Positions 1-10,862 of a stretch of 64,000 nt of DNA are shown piece by piece. Under the pieces are notes generated by a model, which ran no database searches, was not told where the DNA came from, and saw only the letters and a program-made list of their open reading frames with translations. How positions within the stretch are numbered: position 1 is the stretch's first letter; every line of letters begins with the position of its first letter. A program made the position numbers and the translations under genes. Source of the DNA: Bathymodiolus brooksi (lineage: Eukaryota > Mollusca > Bivalvia > Mytilida > Modiolidae); contig OY804578.1 in assembly GCA_963680875.1 (NCBI GenBank), forward strand, positions 97,989,689 through 98,053,688, given 5' to 3'.

Positions 1-533
1 AAACATCTAGAAAAAAATTATTGATTTGAAAACTGGATTTTTAAGAATTATTTTCTGAAGATTTATAGAAGTCAAACCGACTATACAAGAGTATCAGTGC
101 ACAGTTAGGCTAAGTGTTTCCGCTTCATTGTTTCCACATGAATTGTGAAAAAAGTGGCAGGAATAAGAAAAGCATGTAGCACCAATACAACAAACTACAT
201 AGTACAAACCACAAGTAATTAACATGAAAAAACAACAAGCAGACAAAGATGATAAAAAAAGACAAATAACAGAGAAATAAGATAGTTTGACTTGACACAG
301 GCACAATAATATGAGTTTACATAGCTCCTTGGATATTGGTGGTTTAAGTATTCAAGTAACCTCTCAGACTAAGGTTAAAATAAACATCATTAAAATAATT
401 TTTGAGTAACATTACTAGGCAACATTCAAACATTACTAGTACGTTGTTGAGTAACATTAAATTAACATTAAATCAATAATGTTACTGCAACGTTACTGGT
501 GTACGTTGAAAAAAGTACATCTTATGTTACTAG
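1..533. other. No gene seen; AACGTT-rich toward the right
   Basis: AT-rich sequence without a coding signature. From about 405 on it carries scattered TAACATTA/ACGTTA words that lead into the 24-bp array next door, so the right part probably belongs to that repeat. Confidence 0.4.
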
Positions 534-544
534 CTAACGTAAAA

Positions 545-806
545 TTTTAAATGTTACTGTAATGTCATAGAGTAACGTTATTGTAATGTTATAGAGTAAC
601 GTTACTGTTATGTTATAGAGTAACGTTACTGTAATGTTATAGAGTAACGTTACTGTAATGTTATAGAGTAACGTTACTGTAATGTCATAGAGTAACGTTA
701 CTGTAATGTCATAGAGTAACGTTACTGTAATGTCATAGAGTAACGTTACTGTAATGTCATAGAGTAACGTTACTGTAATGTTATAGAGTAACGTTATTTT
801 AAACGT
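545..806. repeat. 24-bp minisatellite (GTTACTGTAATGTYATAGAGTAAC)
   Basis: About ten head-to-tail copies of a 24-bp unit, differing mainly at one C/T position (GTCATAG or GTTATAG). Unit ends are complementary (GTTAC ... GTAAC), so each junction forms the palindrome GTAACGTTAC. An open frame on the minus strand across it merely repeats the octapeptide LLYDITVT and has no gene-like features. The flank to 910 carries further AACGTT words and ends at TTTGCTGGGA, which may be the edge of the host element. Confidence 0.85.
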
Positions 807-910
807 TATAACAACGTTGATCGGAGTCCACAAATGACGTCAACATAACGTTAATTTATAACGTAAGTACAACATAAAGTTAACGTTATTCCAACGTTAT
901 ATAAACGTTA

Positions 911-1876
911 CTTTGTTTGCTGGGAGGACGCTTTTTAATAGTGATGATTTATTTACTGTCCCTGCATGAAATTATGTTTTATTTTATTTTTGTTCACAAT
1001 TACATCTGGATATTAGATAAAGCATTTAATATCGATTTTTGTTTGTTTAATTTCGTACACGTATTATTGTTTACTATTTCTTAGTCCACTCATTGAACTC
1101 GGGAGGTGTGCGTGTTAAACATGATTTGATTGGATGTTTGTACATGTTCAGTGTGACGTGGTCAATTGCTATTGCCCGATTGGTTTTTTCATCGTGACGT
1201 ACGATGTTTGTTTGAAGTGGGAATTTCGATGGTCATGTATGCGCAGGTCGGTTTACTCGTCCATACATTGTCCATACTGAATTTTGACGGAATGTACATG
1301 TATATATGTATAATTCATACCAATTATAACCTCATTTCTTCAACAACAAAAATATATGTGATAATATCCGTCATAAATAGACAAGGCCGTCCAGGAAAAA
1401 CCGACGCATGAAACAATGTTTGAATGCATTATGGAAACCTGTGCCCGACGCCAATGCTCTAGTCTATTTCGGGAAATGAGGTGTCAGACCTCACCTTAAA
1501 TAGTAAACAAATTGTAAATTATGTATAATCACACTTTTACAAATTTAAAGTGTTTTCTGTTTGCACGGCGGCTAGAAAGTGAAGTACCTAAACGAGTACA
1601 CCTAATACTCGGATGACGAAACAACCAATTTTATTGGTCGAATCTATATATCTTATAAATATTCATAAACTACAGTAACGGCAATACAATATTTTCCCGC
1701 TATACTTAAACGAACCGCGAGCAAATATTATTATACATTAGGTCACACGAGGCCATTGACTGGATATATCACAAGGATAGGGCGCCACAAGTATACCATT
1801 TAAACCGTAAATATACCGGACTTTAAAACAAGAAACGATTGGCTCATATATAAGTATATAAACAGACGCTATATTT
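911..1876. other. No gene or named repeat seen
   Basis: AT-rich sequence between the AACGTT repeat and the hAT-like element. Open frames are short and lack composition or motifs suggesting coding. Confidence 0.4.
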
Positions 1877-1881
1877 ACTAT

Positions 1882-2846
1882 CAGTGGCGGATTTAGAGGG
1901 GGGCGTGCGGGGCGTGCGCCCCCCCTCCCCTAAAATTCGCAAAGCATATGTTATACAACGTTAATTAAGCAGTTCAACAAACAACTTTTTCATGAATGGT
2001 TAACTCGTGACCTGTAAGTCAAAATGAATAGTACTGATATTAGGAGTAAATTTGGGATATCATTCTAAAAAGCTCGACCCATTGATAAATGATCAGTATA
2101 CACTGTCCGTCCGGATGAAGCTTTTCGTTTTGCCGTTGGTTCATTAATTGAAAACGTATGATTCGTTCTTGTTTATAGACAAACAAAGACTAATATGTTA
2201 ACATTAATGCTGCATGAAACGATTCTGATCATCTAATTTAGTTACGTTAGCTTATCAGAAATCAACAAGTTCATGTATTCACACTTTCCGCTTTTATTTG
2301 TCTATAAACAAGAACGGTCGAATCATACGTTTTCAATGAATGAATCAAACGACGAAAAGAAAAGCTCCATCCGGACGGGCAGCATTAACTAGAACCACCC
2401 GAAAGGACAAGCACCGAAAGTACAGATCAATTAGTGAAATGAGGAATGCGTTAAAACTAAACCAATAGTTCTTTGAAGGGTTAAAATATCGTGATCGATC
2501 AGTCATGAGTTGAATAATTCGCATCACGGTTGTTAAAGAAATTTTTTACTTTAGGTTCTTATAAGGCATGCCTTCTTATAATCTGACAAAAACATACTGT
2601 TAACAATTATCCGATAAAATTAAGACTCAAAGTCAAGTTTTTTTGGTCTGATAAAAATGGTGTGGTTGGTTCAAAATTGTCGTTCAAATAAATGTCTGTA
2701 ATTCCTCAAACCCCAGAGCTTCCGGGGGGCTTCGCCCCCCTGGTCCCCTGCCAGGGCTCTGCCTTGGACCCGCTGGGGACCTTAAGCGGTCCCCAGACCC
2801 CTCGCCTACTCACGCCCCCTAACCACAAATCCTGGATCCGCCCCTG
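1882..2846. mobile_element. hAT-like non-autonomous element with 5-bp TSD (copy 1)
   Basis: Starts CAGTGGCGGATTTAGAGG and ends CCTGGATCCGCCCCTG, an imperfect terminal inverted repeat of the CAGNGGCGGATCCAG type typical of hAT-like elements. It is flanked by the direct duplication ACTAT at 1877-1881 and 2847-2851. The right part (2712-2846) is G/C-rich and recurs in the element at 37083-37675 and as remnants near 48370 and 54625. Inside, about 2106-2185 and 2296-2385 form an inverted repeat. No transposase frame is present, so it would depend on enzyme supplied elsewhere. Confidence 0.8.
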
Positions 2847-2851
2847 ACTAT

Positions 2852-3256
2852 TGTCGGCAAAAATAGAATTACTTTGTACGAACGTTGGAAACAGGAAAAT
2901 GTGAGCCTCTGGAAAGCATTGATCAATTTATATTTTTGTTGAATTGCGTATGGGTGTTTACAGCGTGGTCCATGTTCGACCAGTGTCTATTGGGCTTAGC
3001 ACTACACAAGACACAGGGTAACAGGAGACTTTATAGTTAAATAGTCAGTAAACTGCTGCAGCATGAAGCCATAAAGACAAACAACGAGGTGTTGAACGGA
3101 ATTATCGAGCGATTCGGTTAAGCATCCCGTTGTTTGTTTGTTTTAATGCATAATTATTGAATATTTCACTGTAACGTTAAGATGGAGAACAACCATAAAT
3201 TATCTTTTTATTCATGAAGGATTGCTACAGTTATGATCTATTCTGTTATTGTTCTG
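2852..3256. other. No gene seen
   Basis: Spacer between the hAT-like element and the Harbinger-like cluster; no motif or repeat recognised. Confidence 0.35.
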
Positions 3257-3260
3257 TTAA

Positions 3261-5458
3261 GGCCCGTTGTCACTATCAAAGTTTTCTTTGTCAAAGAAAA
3301 CTTTGACAAAGTTTTTGATGAAACTTTGATAGTGACAACGGTCAAAGAAATCTTTGATCAAAAACTTTGACCAACTTTGATGGAATAGAACTCCATCATA
3401 TTTTTCTTCAAACTGTGATGAACTTTGATGGAAATCAACCAATCAGAATACTGTTTTGGAATGATGAGATGATATTTACAAAACAAAAGCACATGGTAAT
3501 AAAAAGGCGGGAAAGGGAAAATCAGTAGCCAGAAAACGCAATGTCACTGCAAGTCGTTCTGCCGCAGATATGGCTTCCCGAAGTTTGGTATCCTGTCTCT
3601 CTATCAGTGGTCTCACTTTCTCAAGGAGCATCTTGAATATTGTTTTGTCCATTCTAAAATAATTTCGGAACTCGTTCGGGACTTCAGTGTGCAATTCTTT
3701 AAGAAGTGTATTGTATGCGTTTCTTTGTTTCCTTCTTAGCAACCAAAATCTAGTTGCCCTCCTTCTCACCCTTGCACGGCCCCGGAGTCTCCTTCTAAGG
3801 ATTGCAATGCTCATTAGACATAAAGTGACAGCAATGTTTTCATATTTTGTGAGAGTTGGAGCCATTTTTTCGTGTTTACAAGAGTTCCCTCCAATTATAT
3901 GACAAAGATGATCAAAAAACTTTGATAGTGACAACAGACACTTTGTCCAAGTTTTCTTTGACAACGATTTTGATGGAAAGCTTTGATAGTGACAACGGGC
4001 AGGCCCGTTGTCACTATCAAAGTTTTCTTTGTCAAAGAAAACTTTGACAACTTTTTTGATGAAACTTCGATAGTAAAAAAGGTCAAAGAAATCTTTGATC
4101 AAAAACTTTGACCAACTTTGATGGAATAGAACTCCATCCTATTTTTCTTCAAACTTTGATGGAAATCAACCAATCAGAATACTGTTTTGGAATGATGAGA
4201 TGATGTTTACAAAACAAAAGCACATGGTAATAAAAATTCAGTGTGCAATTCTTTAAGAAGTGTAATTGTATGCGCTTCTTTGTTTCCTTCTCAGCAACCA
4301 AGATCTAGTTGCCCCCCTTCTCACCCTTGCACGGTCCCGGAGTCTCCTTCTAAGGATTGCAATGCTCATTAGACATAAAGTGACAGCAATGTTTTCATAA
4401 TTTGTGAGAGTTGGAACCACTTTTTCGTGTTTACAAGATTTCCCTCCAATTCCTCCCTCCAATTCTTTGACAAAGATGATAAAAACAACTTTGATAGTGA
4501 CAACAGACGCTTTGTCCAAGTTTTCTTTGACAAAATTTTTGATAGAAAACTTTGATAGTGGCAACGGGTTAGACATGTGCAATTCTTTAAGAAGTGTATT
4601 GTATGCGTTTCTTTGTTTCCTTCTTAGCAACCAAAATCTAGTTGCCCTCCTTCTCACCCTTGCACGGCCCCGGAGTCTCCTTCTAAGGATTGCAATGCTC
4701 ATTAGACATAAAGTGACAGCAATGTTTTCATATTTTGTGAGAGTTGGAGCCATTTTTTCGTGTTTACAAGAGTTCCCTCCAATTATATGACAAAGATGAT
4801 CAAAAAACTTTGATAGTGACAACAGACACTTTGTCCAAGTTTTCTTTGACAACGATTTTGATGGAAAGCTTTGATAGTGACAACGGGCAGGCCCGTTGTC
4901 ACTATCAAAGTTTTCTTTGTCAAAGAAAACTTTGACAACTTTTTTGATGAAACTTCGATAGTAAAAAAGGTCAAAGAAATCTTTGATCAAAAACTTTGAC
5001 CAACTTTGATGGAATAGAACTCCATCCTATTTTTCTTCAAACTTTGATGGAAATCAACCAATCAGAATACTGTTTTGGAATGATGAGATGATGTTTACAA
5101 AACAAAAGCACATGGTAATAAAAATTCAGTGTGCAATTCTTTAAGAAGTGTAATTGTATGCGCTTCTTTGTTTCCTTCTCAGCAACCAAGATCTAGTTGC
5201 CCCCCTTCTCACCCTTGCACGGTCCCGGAGTCTCCTTCTAAGGATTGCAATGCTCATTAGACATAAAGTGACAGCAATGTTTTCATAATTTGTGAGAGTT
5301 GGAACCACTTTTTCGTGTTTACAAGATTTCCCTCCAATTCCTCCCTCCAATTCTTTGACAAAGATGATAAAAACAACTTTGATAGTGACAACAGACGCTT
5401 TGTCCAAGTTTTCTTTGACAAAATTTTTGATAGAAAACTTTGATAGTGGCAACGGGTT
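3261..5458. mobile_element. Cluster of PIF/Harbinger-like deletion derivatives
   Basis: Repeated termini read GCCCGTTGTCACTATCAAAG (about 3264, 4013, 4901) and its reverse complement (about 3990, 4567, 4878, 5455). The outer ends are next to TTA on both sides (GTTAAGG at 3257; CGGGTTAGA at 5456), fitting the 3-bp TWA target of PIF/Harbinger. Subterminal DNA is full of short inverted words (CTTTGA/TCAAAG, ACTTTGACAAAGT). Internal pieces are fragments of one minus-strand transposase gene. At the centre, CAACGGGC-AG-GCCCGTTG shows two elements meeting end to end. Confidence 0.75.
3476..3865 (-). pseudogene. Truncated PIF/Harbinger transposase, N-terminal ~115 aa
   Basis: From the ATG at 3863-3865 the frame gives an Arg-rich stretch (LRRRLRGRARVRRRA) followed by a Harbinger-nuclease N-terminal signature: NEFRNYFRMDKTIFKMLLEKV, then RPLIERQDTKLREAISA and ERLAVTLRFLAT. 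The family continues with GDSY-type residues and a DDE nuclease. Here the frame runs after RFLAT into subterminal element DNA (FPFPAFLLPC) and stops, so the catalytic domain is gone. Upstream residues read from the same frame beyond the ATG are TIR sequence, not protein. Confidence 0.75.
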
Positions 5459-5464
5459 AGACAT
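3689..5464. repeat. 888-bp tandem duplication inside the Harbinger-like cluster
   Basis: The segment starting at 3689 reappears at 4577; every position compared is offset by exactly 888 bp (3863/4751, 4404/5292, 4573/5461) and no difference was found over the stretches read. Each unit holds one intact TIR-TIR junction and two non-identical transposase 5' fragments (about 3689-3865 and 4250-4420). The boundary lies at the TIR end GGGTTAGACATG. Confidence 0.85.
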
Positions 5465-5465
5465 G

Positions 5466-5764
5466 AATTTTGACTGGTGATCTTGTAAAAAGTTCTTTTA
5501 AAGATAAATCCGACTAAATACAGCTGTATGGTCCTTTAAATAGGTAATGTAGAAGTTGGTAGTTTTGACCTAGGTAATTTGAAATATTACTTTTTGTTAT
5601 CCATATTACTGTAGCTATCGCATACAGTGACGGAACAACACACTCTTATAGTCACACAAATATATACATGTACATGTATATAGTGTTTATAATGTCAATG
5701 TCAGAGACATCATAACGTTGTCACCGACACAAAAGATATCAAGGCCATTCCAACACGGTTTAAG
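5466..5764. other. No gene seen; short palindrome
   Basis: Contains the 22-bp palindrome-like run TATACATGTACATGTATATA near 5662; otherwise nothing recognised. Confidence 0.35.
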
Positions 5765-5980
5765 GGCCGTAGTGGTCGTGATCATATGGTAATTAGATTT
5801 ACAACTTCCTTTGGAATCAGTGCCTATCTCTACTAAAGTTGTGAGTGACATGAATCCCTCTTATGGCGAGATGTTCTCCCCGGGTACTCTGGTTTCCTCC
5901 ACTAATAAAACTGACCGCCACGATATAACAAAAATATTGTTGAAAGTGGCGTTAAACACCATAACCCTAACGCTAACCCA
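5765..5980 (+). repeat. SINE type 1, internally deleted
   Basis: Carries the head GTCGTGATCATATGGTAATT, the core TCTCCCCGGGTACTCTGG and the 3' module ending ATAACCCTAACG. The middle segment (GATACAACATTATGTGATAAA) is missing compared with the full copy at 42900-43163. Confidence 0.8.
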
Positions 5981-6317
5981 ACGCAAACGTCCAGGAGAAC
6001 ATCCTTTAAACTGTGTTTTATGTAGAGCGGAGGCTAATTAGACTTCGATCCACCTCCTCTTCCGAGGCATGCAGATGCTTTCGAGAAAAAAGACAAATGA
6101 CCGTTACTTACATTGGGTCCCTCTCCATTTTTAAAATTAATATGCTGCAGCTTTTACTCGGAAAAATTCTGAATGCTAAATATAAAAAAATCAATGTTAA
6201 AATATACCAATCAAGTACATATCGACAAAACGGAAAGGTTGTGGACGTGACGGTTTTCACACATTTGATTGCCTGTTTCGTGGTTATTGGTTTTTGAGTA
6301 AATTTATGAATTTATGT
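5981..6317. other. No gene seen
   Basis: Short open frames only, without recognisable motifs. Confidence 0.35.
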
Positions 6318-6319
6318 AT

Positions 6320-7737
6320 AGTCTGTTTGGTGACTCTGAAAATAGGGAAAACAATTATTTAAAAATCAGGGATTTGCTTTCTATTGCTCTTTTTAACATT
6401 TTAGGCACACATTATTTAATACATATCTGAGAAAAGGTTGTCAAAGAAATAATTCGAATAATAAAAAAAATCTCCATAGGGCCCAATTCTAATTTTATCA
6501 GATTGTAAGTAAAGGAGGCTGCCATTATAATGAACAGCATTACTTGTTCTTTCCTGTCTGTTGTTATGCTAATTTCAGTCACATAGGAATGTCATATTAG
6601 GTTAAAGATTCAAGATGTTTTGAATAATTGATAAACAATTTGACCATATGATATTTGTTTGTAAACAATTAATAACTGCTGGTCACATGAGACCCTTATA
6701 TGGACATGTCCCTTGTTATTCACTCATGCTGATTTATAATTTTTTTTATATTAACACTTAAAAAATGATACCTAAATAAAATAAATGTTAATTTCGTGAA
6801 AGTATAATTTATATAAATATATAAATTAAATAATACTCTTGTTTGATACTTGTTTTCTTCCAAAAATTAAACAATTCATATACAACGTTAATTTCTGATA
6901 GGCAAATTAGATAAACATTTTTTTCATGACAATGGGGTCAATGAGTTAGGTCGTTGGATCTAACAACTCATACAAGCCTATCACCAATACGGCGTGGGTT
7001 CGCGCCCGGCTTTGTAAATTACAAAAAAGGGTGCACTCGACTCGCAACTGCAAGTCATAAAGTTTACCAGTTGCTTGCCAATGGTCAGTGGTTCTCTCCG
7101 GGTACTCCGGCTTCCTCCACTAAAACTGGTTGCCATGATATAGCTGAAATATTGTTGAAAGTGGCGTTAAAACACCAAAAAAATCAAAAATCAAAATCAA
7201 ATCATGACAGTGAGGTTGAAACTACTGATATGTATACTGGTCAGAATATACAACGTTTTCAGGTAATTTTGTTCTCTTTTATTAACCTCTATACACATAA
7301 AGGGAATGGGTAGTTTGCATGTATTTTAAATGCTCCACAATCAGTTATGTAATAATGTATCATCATTATTGATTTTTACATGAACAGGTGTGAATCTAAT
7401 TTGAATATTGTCCATATTTGGTATGGTAAGTATGTCAACATCTGATATAACATGCTAATGATGAAATCAGCTGACTTGCTGTTTGTCAATACTGACCACA
7501 TGTTGCTGTTCATTTCAGTAGTACTTACTCCCATGTTTGTTACATGACAAAATGACAGAATTTTACAATTAAGTCCTATAGCAAACTTTATTTATTCTTT
7601 AATGAATTTTTTTGAAAAATTCACCTATAATATGTATTAATCAGTCCTTAATATAAATATAATTAAAAAATAAATCTGATAACCCGTTGATTTTTTAGGA
7701 ATTGTTTTCCATATTTTCAGAGTCACCAAACAGACTA
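6320..7737. mobile_element. Putative TA-flanked TIR element, ~1.4 kb, split by a SINE
   Basis: Left end TAGTCTGTTTGGTGACTCTG and right end CAGAGTCACCAAACAGACTA are exact complements over 20 bp, and similarity continues to about 55 bp (AAAACAATT ... AAAAATCA). Both sides carry TA (6318-6319, 7738-7739), as for Tc1/mariner-type insertion. No transposase frame was found. A SINE occupies about 6940-7200 within it. Confidence 0.65.
6940..7200 (+). repeat. SINE (type-1 tail, divergent tRNA-like head) nested in a TIR element
   Basis: The head contains a B-box-like GGGTTCGCGCCC near 7000, preceded by tRNA-like TCAATGAGTTAGGTCG. The tail carries TCTCCGGGTACTCCGGCTTC and GAAATATTGTTGAAAGTGGC, then an A-rich AAAATCAAAAATC run instead of the CCCTAA tail. 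Confidence 0.75.
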
Positions 7738-7739
7738 TA

Positions 7740-8114
7740 CCATATAATTATTGGTTTATGTAATGGAGTGTATGTTTTCTTACATAATACATGTCCATCT
7801 GCAACAGTGTTTTCATTTTATATTTTTACCTTTGTAATATTCAGAAAGCTAAATAAGCCACAATTAACAAAAATTAAACAACAAAATTTTATCGGCATTC
7901 ATGCTTTCGATTCTCGTTTATATTTAGATATTTCAAGGTTTTTCAAGTGAAAAGAATCGTTTATATTTAGATATTTCAAGGTCTTTCAAGTGTCCCAAAT
8001 GTTCACCTGTGGTCTGTCTGATTTGTTATTACTTGTGGTCGGTTCGTTAGTTATTTTTGTATTGCGAGAATACATTTTAAAAGTTCACATACTCGTCAGT
8101 TCTGAACATATATT
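7740..8114. other. No gene; ~35-bp direct repeat
   Basis: TCGTTTATATTTAGATATTT plus CAAGG-TTTCAAGTG occurs twice in tandem near 7911 and 7957. Nothing else recognised. Confidence 0.4.
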
Positions 8115-8115
8115 A

Positions 8116-8226
8116 TGTGTTGGGAGTTTTAACATGGATTGGCGGATATTAGTATTTTATCCCGAGCCAGACGCGAGGGATAAAATTTCCTAATATCCGC
8201 CAATCCATGTTAAAACTCAAAACACA
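8116..8226. repeat. Long hairpin, ~50-bp arms
   Basis: The left arm (8116-8163) and right arm (8177-8226) are nearly exact complements (GTTTTAACATGGATTGGCGG against CCGCCAATCCATGTTAAAAC), with a 13-nt loop. It may be a tiny foldback MITE; no target duplication was identified. Confidence 0.75.
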
Positions 8227-9058
8227 TTCTGGCTTCTATGATTTATTTCGATTCTGATGTCTACGAGTACAAATACGGTAGTATACTTTGATTGGAAGAC
8301 GGTAATTTATATTTACGTTTGCGGAAAATGTCGCACACAATTTATGCTGCCAATGGAACAGTCAGTCACATTCACCGGCGCATGTGCTAATGAGATTACT
8401 AGTATACCGAATAGATAACTCGCTCGTTTGTTAACAAAGAGAAAGAAGGAGGTTATGTTAGAATGGTATCTAATCTACCCCACGACACACCCCTTTTTGA
8501 GATGGGTTGTACTCATCAGCTGAGGAACTACAAATGTGGATCATATTTTCACACCCCGGGGTACATCTTTTTCTTAATGGTCACACCTGTTATATGCATC
8601 ATATGATTCAAAGCAACAATCGTATTATGTTACCATATTATGAAAATGATAACAAATTATATGACAGTGCGAATTAAGGACAACGTTGCTCAAACCGCTC
8701 TACTTTACGTGCCATAAATTCTCCGGGTATATATGTTGGTCAATATAAGGACGTCTATTTTGGTCCGTGAACTAGGATGTAGTTCAATGGCCATTGAACA
8801 TTTAGTAGGAATATAGGGCAGTGACCTGAACTTGGTTGAAGGACAGCATGTACAATACATATAGATCAAGGACAATGCCCCCTTTTTTTACTGCATGGTA
8901 CCTCGCATTTGTATTAGCCGTTTATCATCTACCTACATATTAAGATTATGTGTTTTATTAAACATTGTATACTTATATTATGATAGGGACAATGAATAAC
9001 TGTCTGTAAGCCTGTGCATGTACCTCCTCAGTCAAATTGAAAGAAAAAATACAGTGTA
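8227..9058. other. No gene seen
   Basis: No coding signature or recognised repeat. Confidence 0.35.
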
Positions 9059-9059
9059 A

Positions 9060-9103
9060 TTTATATAAGTTTATTGATTCACCAATCAATAAACTTATAT
9101 AAA
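9060..9103. repeat. Perfect 20-bp hairpin with CACC loop
   Basis: TTTATATAAGTTTATTGATT is followed after 4 nt by its exact reverse complement. It lies in AT-rich DNA with no neighbouring gene, so a terminator role is not implied. Confidence 0.85.
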
Positions 9104-9154
9104 TATATATGTTTGCCTTGAAATGTACATGTACATACATATAATGATTAATGT

Positions 9155-9240
9155 TTGTTATTTTGTATTGTGTTTGATGACAATCCAGATTTTCAATTGG
9201 ATTTTAAATCAGTAAAATCTTTGACTTTTGACTTTGACTT
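9155..9240 (+). repeat. Interspersed repeat end (ATTGTGTTTGATGACAATCC family)
   Basis: This block recurs in reverse orientation at about 32555-32625 (GGATTGTCATCAAACAACAA, with the neighbouring ATTTAAAATCCAA). Two copies show it is an interspersed repeat, probably a retroelement 3' end; the class is not clear. Confidence 0.55.
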
Positions 9241-9492
9241 TAACTACCTATAAATCTGAAATTAGCAATTAGCAGAAGACAAATGTTAGCACATGTCCTT
9301 ATGACGAAATATATATGCTCTGTATACGAATTTCGCCTCATAGTGATACAGGAATAAATATATCTGGAATGAAGATCTTTTCACACAGAATTTCAAGAAT
9401 GGAAATGTATTTTACATGTGTGTTTTGTATTTTCCAGATGGGATAAACGCAATCAAATTAAAATTAGATGTTTGTACCCAGCTAGCACACTA

Positions 9493-9681
9493 CAGGGGCG
9501 GATCCAGGATTTCAAGTTAGGGGGGCGCACTTAAAAAAAATTGCGCCGAACGGAGGGAGGCGCGAACATTTTTGGGGTATTTCGTGTGAAAAATCACGAT
9601 TTTACGCCAAAAAATCTTATTTTTTCCAATTTTAGGGGGGGGGGGGGGCGCCGGGTGCGCTCCCCCCTGGATCCGCACCTG
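9493..9681. mobile_element. hAT-like MITE with 5-bp TSD (copy 2), 189 bp
   Basis: Starts CAGGGGCGGATCCAGGATTT and ends CCTGGATCCGCACCTG, flanked by CACTA at 9488-9492 and 9682-9686. It has inserted into the ACGT-rich element to its right: the sequence either side reads continuously once the insert is ignored. Confidence 0.85.
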
Positions 9682-9734
9682 CACTACGTATTCACAACGT
9701 TGCAGTTTGGTTGCTGTTTGGTCAGGTCCCTTTC

Positions 9735-10400
9735 TTACGTGAAAATGACGTTGCCACAACGTATTTTAGATACGTAATATGCAAGTCGTTGTGACAACGT
9801 ATTTTCCAACGTTTTTGTTACGTACGGATATGGTCTTGATGCTAACGTAAAAGCTCAAACGTAATGTGTACGTCCTGGTAACGTATTCAGAATACGTTAT
9901 ATGCTAGACGTTGTGACAACGTACTTTCCAACGTTTTTGTTACGTACGGATATGGTCTTGATGCTAACGTAAAAACTCAAACGTAATTATTACGCCCTGG
10001 TAACGTATTCAGAATACGTTATATGCAAGGCGTTGTGACACTGTAGTTTGAACGTTTTTATTACGTACGGATATGGTCTTGATGTTAACGTAAAAGCTCA
10101 AACGTAATTTTTACGTCCTGGTAACGTATTCAGAATACGTTATATGCAAGACGTTGTGACAACGTACTTTCCAACGTTTTTGTTACGTACGGATATGGTT
10201 TTGATGCTAACGTAAAAACTCAAACGTAATTATTACGTCCTGGTAACGTATTCGGAATACGTTATATGCAAGTCATTGTGACACTGTAGTTTGAACGTTT
10301 TTGTTACGTACGGATATGGTCTTGATGTTAACGTAAAAGCTCAAACGTAATTTTTACGTCCTGGTAGCGTATTTCAGGATATATTTTATGTGCAAGTCGT
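9735..10400. repeat. ~122-bp tandem array with dimeric higher-order structure
   Basis: Five units, each with GTTACGTACGGATATGGT (at 9818, 9940, 10061, 10183 and 10304), period 121-122 bp. Units 2 and 4 share GACAACGTACTTTCC and GATGCTAACGTAAAAACTC; units 3 and 5 share GACACTGTAGTTTGAACG and GATGTTAACGTAAAAGCTC, so the true repeat is a ~243-bp A-B dimer. CG-containing ACGT words recur throughout. Confidence 0.85.
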
Positions 10401-10420
10401 TGTCAGACAACCGTATTTTA

Positions 10421-10860
10421 ATATAAAGATAAATCATTAAGGTATTTCACTGGAAAAGGGAAAGGATCTTAATTAAAAAGTGAATTGTTCAAATTGGAAG
10501 GTATTCCCTAGATATGACTTTGAATTTGATAGTAGTTGATCTCCTGATTCCAAAAATGCATGGTTGATAGGGACTTTTTGCATTTCCAGGTTCATCAGTA
10601 AAAATGTGACGACTTTTTGCATTTCCAGGTTCATCAGTAAAAATGTGACTAAGTTGTGTTGCTATTTAGCTACATTGTTGCGTTAAGATGATATAACTGG
10701 CTATAGTTGTATATCAATAGCAATAAAAAAAAACATAATAAAAACGCCATGTACGAGGATCGAATCGGTGGCAAAGACAAAGGTGGCCTCTTGATCGTTA
10801 ATCGTTCCTCTTTCCACTGAACTTAGTAGAACGTGATGTATAAGGCAATATATACAAATG
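10421..10860. other. No gene; 39-bp direct repeat
   Basis: GACTTTTTGCATTTCCAGGT onward through AAAATGTGAC occurs twice back to back (10572-10610 and 10611-10649). Otherwise unremarkable. Confidence 0.5.
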
Positions 10861-10862
10861 TA

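Noticed and set aside
534..833. 99-codon minus-strand frame LLYDITVT repeated
   Set aside because: Pure consequence of a 24-bp tandem repeat (divisible by three).
9060..9103. Rho-independent terminator
   Set aside because: Perfect stem but AT-only, no T-tract logic, no bacterial gene context.
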